From: Dermatemys mawii
Taxonomy: Eukaryota > Chordata > Testudines > Dermatemydidae
NCBI GenBank assembly: GCA_007922305.1
Contig: ML677358.1
Span: forward strand, 14,042,131-14,106,130
Length of the DNA stretch: 64,000 nucleotides
Reading direction: 5' to 3'
Part shown: positions 47,201 through 61,432 of the stretch, one piece after another
Layout: every line of letters begins with the position of its first letter
Numbering within the stretch: position 1 is the first letter of the stretch
The notes under the pieces: generated by a model
Database searches by the model: none
The model's input: the letters and a program-made list of their open reading frames with translations, nothing else
What the model was told of the DNA's origin: nothing
Translations under genes and position numbers: made by a program

Positions 47201-49433
47201 CTTGGAGTTGCTTGTCATCCTCATGGTACTGAGCAAGGAATTAAAAGGCTGTTAGTTACCATGTGTTTCAATACAACTCGTGTGATATTTCGCTTACAGC
47301 TATGACCTTCTTTAGAGAGCCCCAGGCTTTGATTCTTAACATAAATGCAGGCTTTTCTCTTGGTCTCTGTTCTTAGGACCAGCTCTGTTACTCCCTCCTG
47401 GCTCTCTATGACTTTGTACAGAATGGGGCAGATACCAAACAACCCCCGGTCCACCATACAGGAGGCAAAATCTACAAAGTGTGTCCCCATCAGGTAAGAC
47501 AGACTAGCACCTGCATTGTGGCTATAAGGTGTGATTGACAGATGCTTAGACAATAATTTGACTGACACATGACCTACCACAAAGTGTGTGTGTGATATTT
47601 ATTTTCTTGGAAGAATAAACAGGAGGCTGAGAGTAGGCAGGTAGTGAATTTTGGGTTCTTGTTCTCCACGGTCAGGGGTGAGATGAGCCAGGCTCTCTCT
47701 TGCGGGCGGACTTTTCCTTCCAGAAGCATTCATGCCATGTTGCCTAGTAACAAGAGGATGTTTGGTATTGAGTTCTTGACTGTGCCGGAGAGGTAGGATT
47801 GGAAATCATCATTCCTTGCCTGGGATACAATCGGCTTGTCTGGGGAGGAGAGAGAAAATCTTAAGCAACATGAGGTTTTGGAGTCCAGATAGTTTCTATA
47901 CGCACCAAGGAGAGGAAGTGGAACACTGGATTTGTTCTATATTCTTTGTTCCTTAGAAATTCTCCTTTCTCAGCTATGGTGCAACGTACCAGACTAAAAA
48001 TTCATGTCTGTCCTCTTCTCTTTCTTCCGAGGTGGTGTGTGGCTCAAAGTACATTGTAAGAGGGGAAAGTGCCCGGGACCATGTGGACCTGCTAGTCTCC
48101 TCACGCCACTGGCCACCAGTCTATGTGGTAGATATGGCTTCTTCGGTGGCTTTGTGTGCAGATATCTGCTGTCCTGACCTGACTGTCCAGATGTGGGGGA
48201 AAAACCAGGGATGCTTCTCTGATCCCATGGAGCCCCCAACGGTTAGTTATGTTGTTCAGTCTGTGCTGTCTGTGAGGATAATGGGACTTTTCAGTGTTGG
48301 TATCTGTATTGCGTGATGTGCAATTAATGCAAAGTTTTTTTTGTTTTCTTTTAAAAGATGAGGAGTGGTTTTTGTTACTAGGCTAATCTTGGAGATTTGA
48401 GCACTGTACTCTGCCTATTAAGATGAAGAAACCTTTGGAAATGCATGTTTCATGACTTGCCCAGTGCTGTGGCTTCACTTACATGTTTTTCCTGAGGAGA
48501 GTTACAGACAAATTGTACTGTCTATATTGAATGACATTTGCACTCCTCACGGGGTCACTGGTTACCGGCGCAGTCTGTCTCTTGAATACCCTAGCTGTCC
48601 AACTGACGGACAGTGGAGATCTGAGACATTTTTAAGGGGGACAGTGTCATGTATCCTGTATACATAACTTTCTATTGGTCAATACTTGCCTGATAGGGAG
48701 GCTGGTGATTCAGAGAACATCACTAATGTGCTGCTGATGTTTTAAAGCACTCTGGTGGCAGTGGGGTGTATGGAACCCACCCTTCTAGGACTTTTGGGGA
48801 AAGCCAAATATATTTGCTTCCATCCTGCTCCAGGTCATTATTCTGGTCTCTTTAATTGAGGGATATGTTAAGGCTTTATCTTATTTGGACCAGGCGTGGT
48901 TGAGGGAAACGGCCAAGCATTCAGCTGGTATGTATGCGATCTTTTTTTTTCTCTCTCCCCCTCAGTGTGTGTCCTGCCCGGAGCTGTTAGACCAACACTA
49001 CAGTGTAGATATGACTGTAGCTGAGCACTCTGTCCAGCACCCTGTCACCAAATCCACAGCCCGTCGAATTGTTCACACCAGGGCAGAGCAGAACAGCCAG
49101 AGTGATCCAACGGCTCGGCATCGTTCCATGTCACTGTGCCAAGAGCTAGCGCCTTACAGTGCCATCATTACTGCCCTCCATGACAGCAAAACCAGCAACG
49201 TCCGCCAGAGGCCCATCACTTTCGACAATGCGACCCACTATTACCTCTACAACCGCCTGATGGACTTCTTCACCAGCCGGGAGATCGTCAACCGGCAGAT
49301 CCACGAAATCGTGCAGAGCTGTCAGCCTGGGGAGGTGGTGATCCGGGACACGCTGTACCGACTGGGAGTGGCACAGATCAAGACAGAAACAGAGGAGGAG
49401 GAAGAGAACCAGGAAGATGACAGAGGTTGCTGA
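26117..49433 (+). CDS. HMGXB3: HMGXB3, HMG-box containing protein 3 (complete spliced CDS, 19 coding exons)
   Basis: Joining the 19 exons listed below gives one open frame of 3,966 nt, 1,321 residues plus stop. All junctions are GT-AG and all phases agree. In order, the protein has an acidic N-terminus, a Lys run (KKKKKYK, residues 30-36), one HMG box (about 48-107), a low-complexity acidic/Ser-rich linker, two C-x4-C-x12-C-x2-C modules (342-363 and 653-674), a long conserved C-terminal region with many Cys pairs, and a Glu-rich tail. I identify it by recalled similarity to mammalian HMGXB3 along its length, for example DYNDMICG and NATHYYLYNRLMDF. HMG boxes bind DNA, so a nuclear role is expected, but the function is poorly known. 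From memory, the C-terminal Cys clusters have been linked to those of KDZ transposases. The start ATG is near the 5' end of exon 2 with A at -3 and G at +4. Confidence 0.97.
26822..26999. repeat. Long palindromic Penelope terminus in HMGXB3 intron 2
   Basis: Two about 80-bp arms (GTGACAGAGTCCTGTGGCAC and the complementary GTGCCACAGGACTCTTTGTC) are nearly complementary around a 20-nt centre near 26,900-26,920. The arms contain the GGGCTAATACCCACTTCGTC motif of Penelope 3' ends, and a GACTAACATGGCTACC tail follows. Confidence 0.75.
27321..28062. mobile_element. Non-autonomous DNA transposon, family A copy 3 (HMGXB3 intron 2)
   Basis: The longest copy. Its left end CGGACCTACTGAATTCGCAG and the complement of its right end TTTGGCAGGGTCCTA form imperfect terminal inverted repeats. 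TTATAA-containing sequence flanks both sides. Multiple internal GGCAGCGCTGCCTTCAGAGC-type units and CAGAAGTAAGGGTG motifs are repeated in both orientations. Confidence 0.65.
28702..28876 (+). CDS. HMGXB3: HMGXB3 exon 3, HMG box
   Basis: Encodes residues 49-107, almost the whole HMG box: SAYLLYYYDIY opens helix 1, SEINKKISESWRLL spans helix 2, and EKSYYLEKAKLEKEG forms helix 3. The helix 2 Trp and the aromatic Tyr positions expected of an HMG fold are present. Phase 0 end, donor GTAAGT. Confidence 0.96.
29732..30301 (+). CDS. HMGXB3: HMGXB3 exon 4, post-HMG region
   Basis: The longest exon, 570 nt, residues 108-297. It opens with a conserved block (LTAVVPDIPGFRKILPRSDY) and continues into an acidic, Ser/Thr-rich stretch with no recognisable fold, probably disordered. 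This part diverges most from mammals. Both ends are phase 0; the donor is GTAAGC. Confidence 0.94.
30992..31090 (+). CDS. HMGXB3: HMGXB3 exon 5
   Basis: 33 codons, residues 298-330. A Ser-rich start leads into the conserved motif TQFIMLPLPAHSVVENP and then TSIKL. The acceptor has a long T-rich tract and the donor is GTGAGT. Phase 0 at both ends, so skipping it would keep the frame. Confidence 0.93.
32120..32251 (+). CDS. HMGXB3: HMGXB3 exon 6, first zinc-ribbon-like module
   Basis: 44 codons, residues 331-374. Cys 342, 347, 360 and 363 form C-x4-C-x12-C-x2-C, preceded by RRGHG and containing TRHKPPKCPKCG, then GGKWIPK. The whole exon is this single module and is phase 0 at both ends. Zinc binding is inferred from the Cys spacing. 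Confidence 0.95.
33013..33272. mobile_element. MITE (GTCTATGC / GTAGACAT termini), HMGXB3 intron 6
   Basis: Left end AAAGCCTGGTCTATGCTTG and right end CTGTAGTGTAGACATGAC are imperfect inverted repeats. The interior GGAGGGTGGATTACCCACAT is itself partly palindromic. Matches a short DNA transposon I recall from turtles. Confidence 0.65.
33503..33927 (+). CDS. HMGXB3: HMGXB3 exon 7, acidic linker
   Basis: Residues 375 to about 516. Mostly polar and charged, with one conserved island: SEAVSQLLNAVP followed by ETEWEEVIISEAH. The rest looks disordered. Ends in phase 2 (GG of a Gly codon). Acceptor CTAG, donor GTGAGT. Confidence 0.93.
34209..34384 (+). CDS. HMGXB3: HMGXB3 exon 8
   Basis: Residues about 516-575. 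Basic and Pro/Ser-rich, with the conserved block KPSLLAAARPMRAILPAP. Starts by completing the Gly codon of the previous exon and leaves one base for the next. The donor GTAAAA is weaker than consensus. Confidence 0.9.
34810..34907 (+). CDS. HMGXB3: HMGXB3 exon 9
   Basis: Residues about 575-607. Contains the conserved SGLKPSTLKQLGQSI. The acceptor ends TTCAAG, with A rather than the usual pyrimidine before AG. Phase 0 end, donor GTGAGA. Confidence 0.9.
35070..35265 (+). repeat. MIR/CORE-type SINE (HMGXB3 intron 9)
   Basis: AGCATAGGTTAGTGGTTGGA, GTTCTAATCCTGGGTCTG, GTGGCCTTGAACTAG, and GTTAGTGCTTTGCAGATG follow the order of a MIR-like SINE from the head to near the tail. Confidence 0.65.
35521..35619 (+). 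CDS. HMGXB3: HMGXB3 exon 10
   Basis: 33 codons, residues 608-640: SRASQVKVVEVKPD, then YKYSCTVTL, both nearly identical to mammals as recalled. Phase 0 at both ends. Leads directly into the second Cys module. Confidence 0.94.
36776..36925 (+). CDS. HMGXB3: HMGXB3 exon 11, second zinc-ribbon-like module
   Basis: 50 codons, residues 641-690. Cys 653, 658, 671 and 674 repeat the C-x4-C-x12-C-x2-C spacing of exon 6, again preceded by a basic Gly/Arg stretch (SRGRGK) and with TNRHKPRICPSCG. An additional Cys at 657 is adjacent to the second ligand. It is again one exon per module with phase 0 ends. Confidence 0.95.
36983..37325 (-). repeat. CR1 LINE fragment (HMGXB3 intron 11)
   Basis: Complement of CR1: TTAGATTCATGGATTTCAAA, then AATCCACCACAACCCTTGG, ATTGTTCCAGTAGTTACTCA, CTTCCAGCCACTGGATAGTG. 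It begins about 60 bases after exon 11. Confidence 0.8.
37330..39235. other. HMGXB3 intron 11, remainder
   Basis: About 1.9 kb of AT-rich intron with short A and T runs. No exon or named repeat was recognised. Confidence 0.45.
39240..39385 (+). repeat. MIR/CORE-type SINE (HMGXB3 intron 11)
   Basis: AGAGCAGGGGACTGGAGTCA, then TGACCTAGGACAGACTACTT, TCTCTGTGTCTGGTTACTTA and CTACCTCTCAGGAGTGTTGA match the MIR-like order. Lies about 70 bases before exon 12. Confidence 0.6.
39457..39758 (+). CDS. HMGXB3: HMGXB3 exon 12
   Basis: Residues 691-791, strongly conserved: QRQSTLQLLRKV, ENESELAEVF, LIHELNSSRLILSN and EQTSWSNYYESPS, ending in CLLCNSPLFKGG. It starts the large cysteine-cluster region. Phase 2 end, donor GTAAGA. 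Confidence 0.95.
41048..41175 (+). CDS. HMGXB3: HMGXB3 exon 13
   Basis: Residues about 791-834: SLAGPQECWLLTANRL, then AQVKVCLNLQCLALHS and DIYTG. It adds three Cys to the cluster. The acceptor is preceded by an uninterrupted C run (about 41,018-41,032) instead of the usual T-rich tract. Ends with one base of a Gly codon. Confidence 0.94.
41745..41876 (+). CDS. HMGXB3: HMGXB3 exon 14
   Basis: Residues about 834-878: LFNVGNKLLVSLDLLF, then IKLGEDPKVAV and SVQEQT. A Leu-rich helical segment followed by a charged linker. Donor GTAAGG. Confidence 0.94.
43547..43731 (+). CDS. HMGXB3: HMGXB3 exon 15
   Basis: Residues about 878-939: LSQLQELLCSGYWAFECL, VRDYNDMICGVCGIAPK and NVLALKNVE. Contains the CGVCG Cys pair. 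Donor GTAGAT is weak. An apparent LTR fragment begins only tens of bases downstream. Confidence 0.95.
43757..44470. mobile_element. Probable LTR fragment (HMGXB3 intron 15)
   Basis: C/T-rich, Pro-codon-like sequence ending in TTTTAAAGTCCTACACCCAG, CACAGGTGTGGCAAGGCAGG and GCTAATTAAACAGGGCTGG, which I associate with LTRs of turtle retroelements. Boundaries approximate; no duplication identified. Confidence 0.35.
45060..45279 (+). CDS. HMGXB3: HMGXB3 exon 16
   Basis: Residues 940 to about 1013: FTWPEF, SSEVNVEDFWSTMETEV, then PITKFDAS and PPLMRGAVVVNTEKDKNLD. Very conserved, largely hydrophobic core sequence. Acceptor GTTAG, donor GTAACT. Confidence 0.95.
46782..46915 (+). CDS. HMGXB3: HMGXB3 exon 17
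   Basis: Residues about 1013-1057: GSGSALVRLLQEESCKLEQ, YSEEELQYFLTQCSIPWG. Predicted helical pair. Phase 0 end, donor GTAACA. Confidence 0.93.
47377..47493 (+). CDS. HMGXB3: HMGXB3 exon 18
   Basis: 39 codons, residues 1058-1096: DQLCYSLLALYDFVQNGA, then HHTGGKIYKVCPHQ. Phase 0 at both ends, acceptor TTAG, donor GTAAGA. Confidence 0.94.
48032..48241 (+). CDS. HMGXB3: HMGXB3 exon 19
   Basis: 70 codons, residues 1097-1166: VVCGSKYIVRGESARDHV, SSRHWPPVYVVDMASSVALC, then Cys-rich ADICCPDL and QMWGKNQGCF. Boundaries agree with the conserved protein, yet the acceptor reads CCGAG (G before AG, disfavoured) and the donor is GTTAGT, so both splice sites look weak. Confidence 0.93.
48966..49433 (+). 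CDS. HMGXB3: HMGXB3 exon 20, last coding exon
   Basis: Residues 1167-1321 and stop. Opens CVSCPELLDQHYSVDM, continues with HPVTKSTARRIVHTR, then the most conserved block of the protein (NATHYYLYNRLMDF, SREIVNRQIHEIVQSCQPGE, TLYRLGVAQIKTE), and ends in a Glu/Asp-rich tail. The TGA stop overlaps an AATAAA hexamer (49,433-49,438). Confidence 0.97.
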   Translation, partial: CVSCPELLDQHYSVDMTVAEHSVQHPVTKSTARRIVHTRAEQNSQSDPTARHRSMSLCQELAPYSAIITALHDSKTSNVRQRPITFDNATHYYLYNRLMDFFTSREIVNRQIHEIVQSCQPGEVVIRDTLYRLGVAQIKTETEEEEENQEDDRGC

Positions 49434-51640
49434 ATAAACCATTCAATGAGTGGTTAATCCCTTTCTAAGTGTGACGATGGGCATGCTGGACTGCTGCAAG
49501 GTCTTTGCAGACTGGACAGGTGTAACTAAGGTAGTTTTTTTTTCTTCTTTTAAACAAAGAAGCTGTGATACTGCTGACTTTGACTGCTTACACTGACCAA
49601 AGAGCCATGTGCTTCCAGAGGATCATGATTGCTGCTGTGAGCATAAGTTCCGTTAACATCCTTGCTTACAGGGAGGGATTCCCTTCCAAGGTGCTTCTTG
49701 GACCCATTGATTTGTCATGCAATGTGCTATTCTTTCACAGCAGCTGGAAGGGGTGAAGGGGGATCAGTTTCCAGTCTCTGGGAATGTCTGAGATGGAAAA
49801 GCACAGGGTTGGGTTTTGTATCCCCCCACTCCCTCCCCATGGATCTTGTTTGCTGACCTTGTTAGTATCCTCAATACAGGATTGGGTTGGGGGAGCAGGA
49901 GTGGGCAGAAGAAAGGCTGATGAAAATGTTCAAGTCCACCTAGACTCTGCTCTGAATGGATTAGCAGAATATACTGACATTCCTGCTTTGGAATCACCCC
50001 ATCCATCTGGCTATGCATTCAAAAGGATCATGTTGGGTGGCCTGCAGCTTTAAAATAGTCATGTCTGGGTAGCCTCACAGGAGGTGCTACTTGCCCAGGA
50101 CTTAGTTAAGAAGCCAAGAGGGGTGGATGTTCCCCTGTTCTTATCCTGGGTTCAGTAATAGTGCAGTAGTGCAGGTATTTAGCCTGTGGAGAGGGGTGTC
50201 TGAGTTTCTAGGACTGTTAGTCCCTTAACAGGAGGAGCAGTAGTAATTTGTTTAGATATTGATGGTTATCTGCATTACCTAAGAGTTGAACTTGATGAGT
50301 TGCCCTTAACTTGGCTAGCCAAGGGCTAACAAACCTCAAGGACTCCTTTGAGCTGTCTAAGGCAACAACTTTTTAAACCAGCGAGGCACTCGAATTCTAC
50401 GCACTTCTTTTTGGGCACTTTATTTTCTTTTAGCTGTTACATCCCATTGATGGATGTCAAGGAAAATTCATATTTGTCCTACAATTGGGCTGAATGGCAA
50501 AGGACTCCTATGCAGCAGTAACAAGAGGCAATGAATGCAACGTAGCCAGTGAGGCCCATGAAGAGAGATTTTATAATCCTTTCCCTTGAGAGGGCTGCAT
50601 CCATTCTGCTTTCTGGGCCCTTTGCAAAGTATGGTAACTTACCCTGCCATTTTCCCCACAGCGCTGTAAAACTCACTATTTTCCTTTGAGCCAGGCTGAG
50701 TCCCCCTTCCCTCCAGCATATTTAAACAGCAACTCAAACCCTGTTTATATAGCTGCTTGCATTGTCCACTGACGCCCTTTCTCTGCTGCTGGCCGTAAAT
50801 CTCAAAATATACACGTCTGCTCAAACTCAAACAAGGTAGAAGGTGTGATTCTGGAATGGTGGGAACCCAGGAAAACTTCCAGGAAGGCTTTTCCTTGTGT
50901 GGTCAGAAGAGTGGATAAGAGACTTGTGGTGTGGATGAAAATTCCCTTCTGTGAAGGGGAACCTACTGAGTACCATACTGTAAACATAAATGTATTAAGT
51001 CTGAGCAAATGCAGTAATTATGGTTTGGGGGTTTTCTGTTTAAAAATGTTAATTTATTATAAAAGACATTAGTGACTTTTTTCAGTCAGTGATAAATTTT
51101 AATAAATTATCTCCAATTTTTTGGGTGAAACTATGTGGCAAAGTGAGTGTTTGTTTTTTATTGACATTTGACAGCCTAAGGACTCTGAGAGCCCGTGAGA
51201 AACACTTGTAAATCAGCCAGTTAGTCATGTGGTCTGACAGTAGATGCATTAGCCATGGTGCTTGCACAGAGGCATACCAGTTTCGCACAACTACATGAAC
51301 TTCCCCTAAGGAAAAATTAGGGGAACAGTTTTTGGTCTTCTCTGCTGTGCTAAGTCCTCAAAGGGGCAAATGCAGAAGCTACCTGGGCTCCTAACCCCAG
51401 TGTTGAATCTGTGAGGTTTTCAGGAAAAATTGTTTATAAATACAATTTATGGTGTAGCTCCTATAAATGGAAAGAAGGCAGCTCTTGAGATGAAGAATTA
51501 ATCCTGTTTTCTAATTGTAAAACAAATGTCAAACGTTCCCCCTTCCCCAGCATTTCAGATATTCATGTGGAAGATTTATGCATTGTGGGGTAAACACAAT
51601 ACTTACAAATAAAGAAATAACCCTTTGGGTTCACACTGCT
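49434..51640 (+). other. HMGXB3: HMGXB3 3' UTR (end inferred)
   Basis: No further coding exon of the family is expected after the stop. The stretch has no recognised repeat and holds three AATAAA hexamers: at 49,433, 51,101 and 51,608. The last is followed by a T/GT-rich segment suited to cleavage about 20-40 bases downstream, so the long 3' UTR is preferred. Confidence 0.6.
51608..51613 (+). promoter_or_regulatory. HMGXB3: Likely main poly(A) signal of HMGXB3
   Basis: AATAAA followed within about 40 bases by a TGCTGTCTGCTT-type GT/T-rich element. It is the last hexamer before the convergent CSF1R 3' region. An alternative upstream hexamer lies at 51,101-51,106. Confidence 0.55.
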
Positions 51641-52463
51641 GTCTGCTTATCTTCATGGAGCAAGAGTGAAATCCAGATTTTGGTTCACTGTACAACAGAT
51701 CCAGTTCATTCATTTGTGTAACTCCGCTGACTCAGCTACACAAGGGTTGAATTTACATTGGAGCACTGCATATAGCTAAGATACAGCGTTGAAGAGGAGG
51801 GGTTGATACAAGTTTATAGTCCTACAATTACTTGTACTGTGCTGATAATGAAAAAGTTTGTAGGAGGGAAATTGCAGCAGGTAACATCTTACCAGTAAGC
51901 CTCTCCCTCCGTATTGATGTGGGTCTCTTAAATCATTTCACTTTCATCTTCAGCTTTTTGCTCTTTCAATTGTACACTTGTGTGGAACAGATCCTGAAGG
52001 AGGCAGTGGAGGTAAAGAGGCACTTTCTGCCTTTATATGCCAACCTATCCTGTTCAGCTAAGTATCCACGCTACCCAGTGTGTGGCGCAGGCGAATACCA
52101 TCATCTTATCTATTTTCTTCACAATAGGGTTTTAACCCATGAATATCCTGCAGTTGTCTCCTCCTCTTTCCATTACTTAATGTCTCCCAATAACACACAG
52201 GTGCTTCGGATCAAAAGAAGCCTGCCATTAACAAGTTTGTCAGCTTGTAATCAAGTCAATATTCCAACAACTGGAAAAAAAGGAGGAGTTAGTTTGCTCT
52301 AATAATTGTTTAGGTAGCTAATCAGTAGGGACTGACTGGCTGGCTTTGCCCTTTCTCTGATGCCTGAAGGGAAGGGAGGGGAGAGAAGGAAGGAAAGACT
52401 CCTATGAGGTCATCTGGAGGGAAAAATAAAAAATAACAATATTGCTGTGTTAATCATGTTAAT
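51641..52463. other. Spacer between convergent HMGXB3 and CSF1R
   Basis: No exon, RNA gene or recognised repeat was seen. AT-rich with short purine-rich runs near 52,370-52,440. An open frame of 156 codons crosses it but has no recognisable domain and probably arose by chance. Confidence 0.5.
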
Positions 52464-53871
52464 TTTATTTTTGTCATTATAATGCTAAGTGGAAATGCAT
52501 TAGCTTGTATTTAGTAGAAAGGAATAATTTGTCTTCAACATAGGATTAAACCATGTAGTGGGTGTAAAATTTAACTAAAAATGGCCCACAAAATAATTAG
52601 TGGTGGTGGTAACCTGATAAAGGCCAAATGATATAGCTGCTATTGTACAGTAACAGTTGCCTAAGCTAGGGCTGTGTATATACCCTGTCAGACTAATCTA
52701 TTTTGGCAGTGCAGTCAGGTAAGGCTAACATTTGTTAGAGACTCCTTTATCGGAAGTCTTGCACTAATGTAGAGTAGGTTGCTCTGTAGAATTAGTAACT
52801 CTGAGTAAAATAATTAATGATTTAGAAAAGCTTCCTGTGAGGGCACAGGGCCCTAGCTTATGAAAAACCGATCTTGTAGAACATTATCACTATCTACATT
52901 AAAACATTCCCATAATGGTTTTGGTACAGGCAGTAGTTGCTGAGTTGCTACATTAATTGTTCAATAATTCAAACACACATGTATAATGTTGAGCTGTTTC
53001 CAGATCAATATAAAAAGCTGCCATTCCTTCCTTGATGGGGATTTACATTCCATGCCTCCTTTAAAGAGAGCATGGCTGCACTTCATATCTCACCCTGAGG
53101 ACACTCACCCTTTGGAGTAGTCTGGTTGAAAGGGACTGTCCTCTCACTGTAATGCTGAGTGTCACATCAACAGCAGTTTGGGTGAAGTGAGATGCAGAAT
53201 CTTCATCGCCACATGGCTAGGATGTGGGGTCGGCCACATCTTTAATGCTAGAGAGAAGCTGTTCAGCTCTAAGTAATATTCTGTAATGTGCATAGATGGA
53301 GGGAGACTAGTGACGAAAAGGCTGGTTGGAACAGGCAGGGCTATCTCAGAGTTAAAGTGGCTTACTTTGAAGCTCTTGTACCTGCAGGCACACACTCACA
53401 TACAGAAACACAAGGTGCACTGCAATACATATCCATGTAGAACAATACATGATGCAATGCCAGCCTGCAAAATTGGCCTTTGGAAACTTCTTACAAGCCA
53501 AAAGCCAGCCAAGTAAGAACTGGCTAGCATGGAGTTAGGAACTGCTTGTCAGAACGACTGCATCAGTAGGCCTGTATGTCACTAGTGTTGGTGAGAGACT
53601 AAGGAGGAGCTCTGATCCTCGCCTCATATACATGGATCATGTTTAACATTCCTAGTGACTCTGAGCTATGCTTCAACGCAACTGTAGGGATCACGCATGA
53701 GTCTTGGCTCTTAGCTCCTCTAAATGCCCTTTCAAGTGGGGAGTTCTGTAATTCTTCAGAAAGCACAGAGACAAGGCGACACTGAGCAAGAGGAACCTGC
53801 CTTCTAGCCAAGAGAGTGACCAAGTCCTTTGCAATAATGCAGGAAGATCCATCCAAATTTGACCTTACATA
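52464..53871 (-). other. CSF1R: CSF1R 3' UTR (end inferred)
   Basis: Sequence downstream of the TAG on the minus strand contains no other gene feature. Minus-strand poly(A) hexamers are ATTAAA (plus 53,238-53,243) and AATAAA (plus 52,464-52,469). Either would give a UTR of ordinary length, and I cannot choose between them from sequence. Confidence 0.45.

Positions 53872-61432
<7,561 letters not shown>

Noticed and set aside
47221..47580. 119-codon minus-strand frame over HMGXB3 exon 18
   Set aside because: Antisense shadow of a conserved coding exon.
51832..52302. 156-codon plus-strand frame between HMGXB3 and CSF1R
   Set aside because: Lies beyond the likely poly(A) site with no recognisable domain or splice context. 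Length is within chance expectation for this much sequence.
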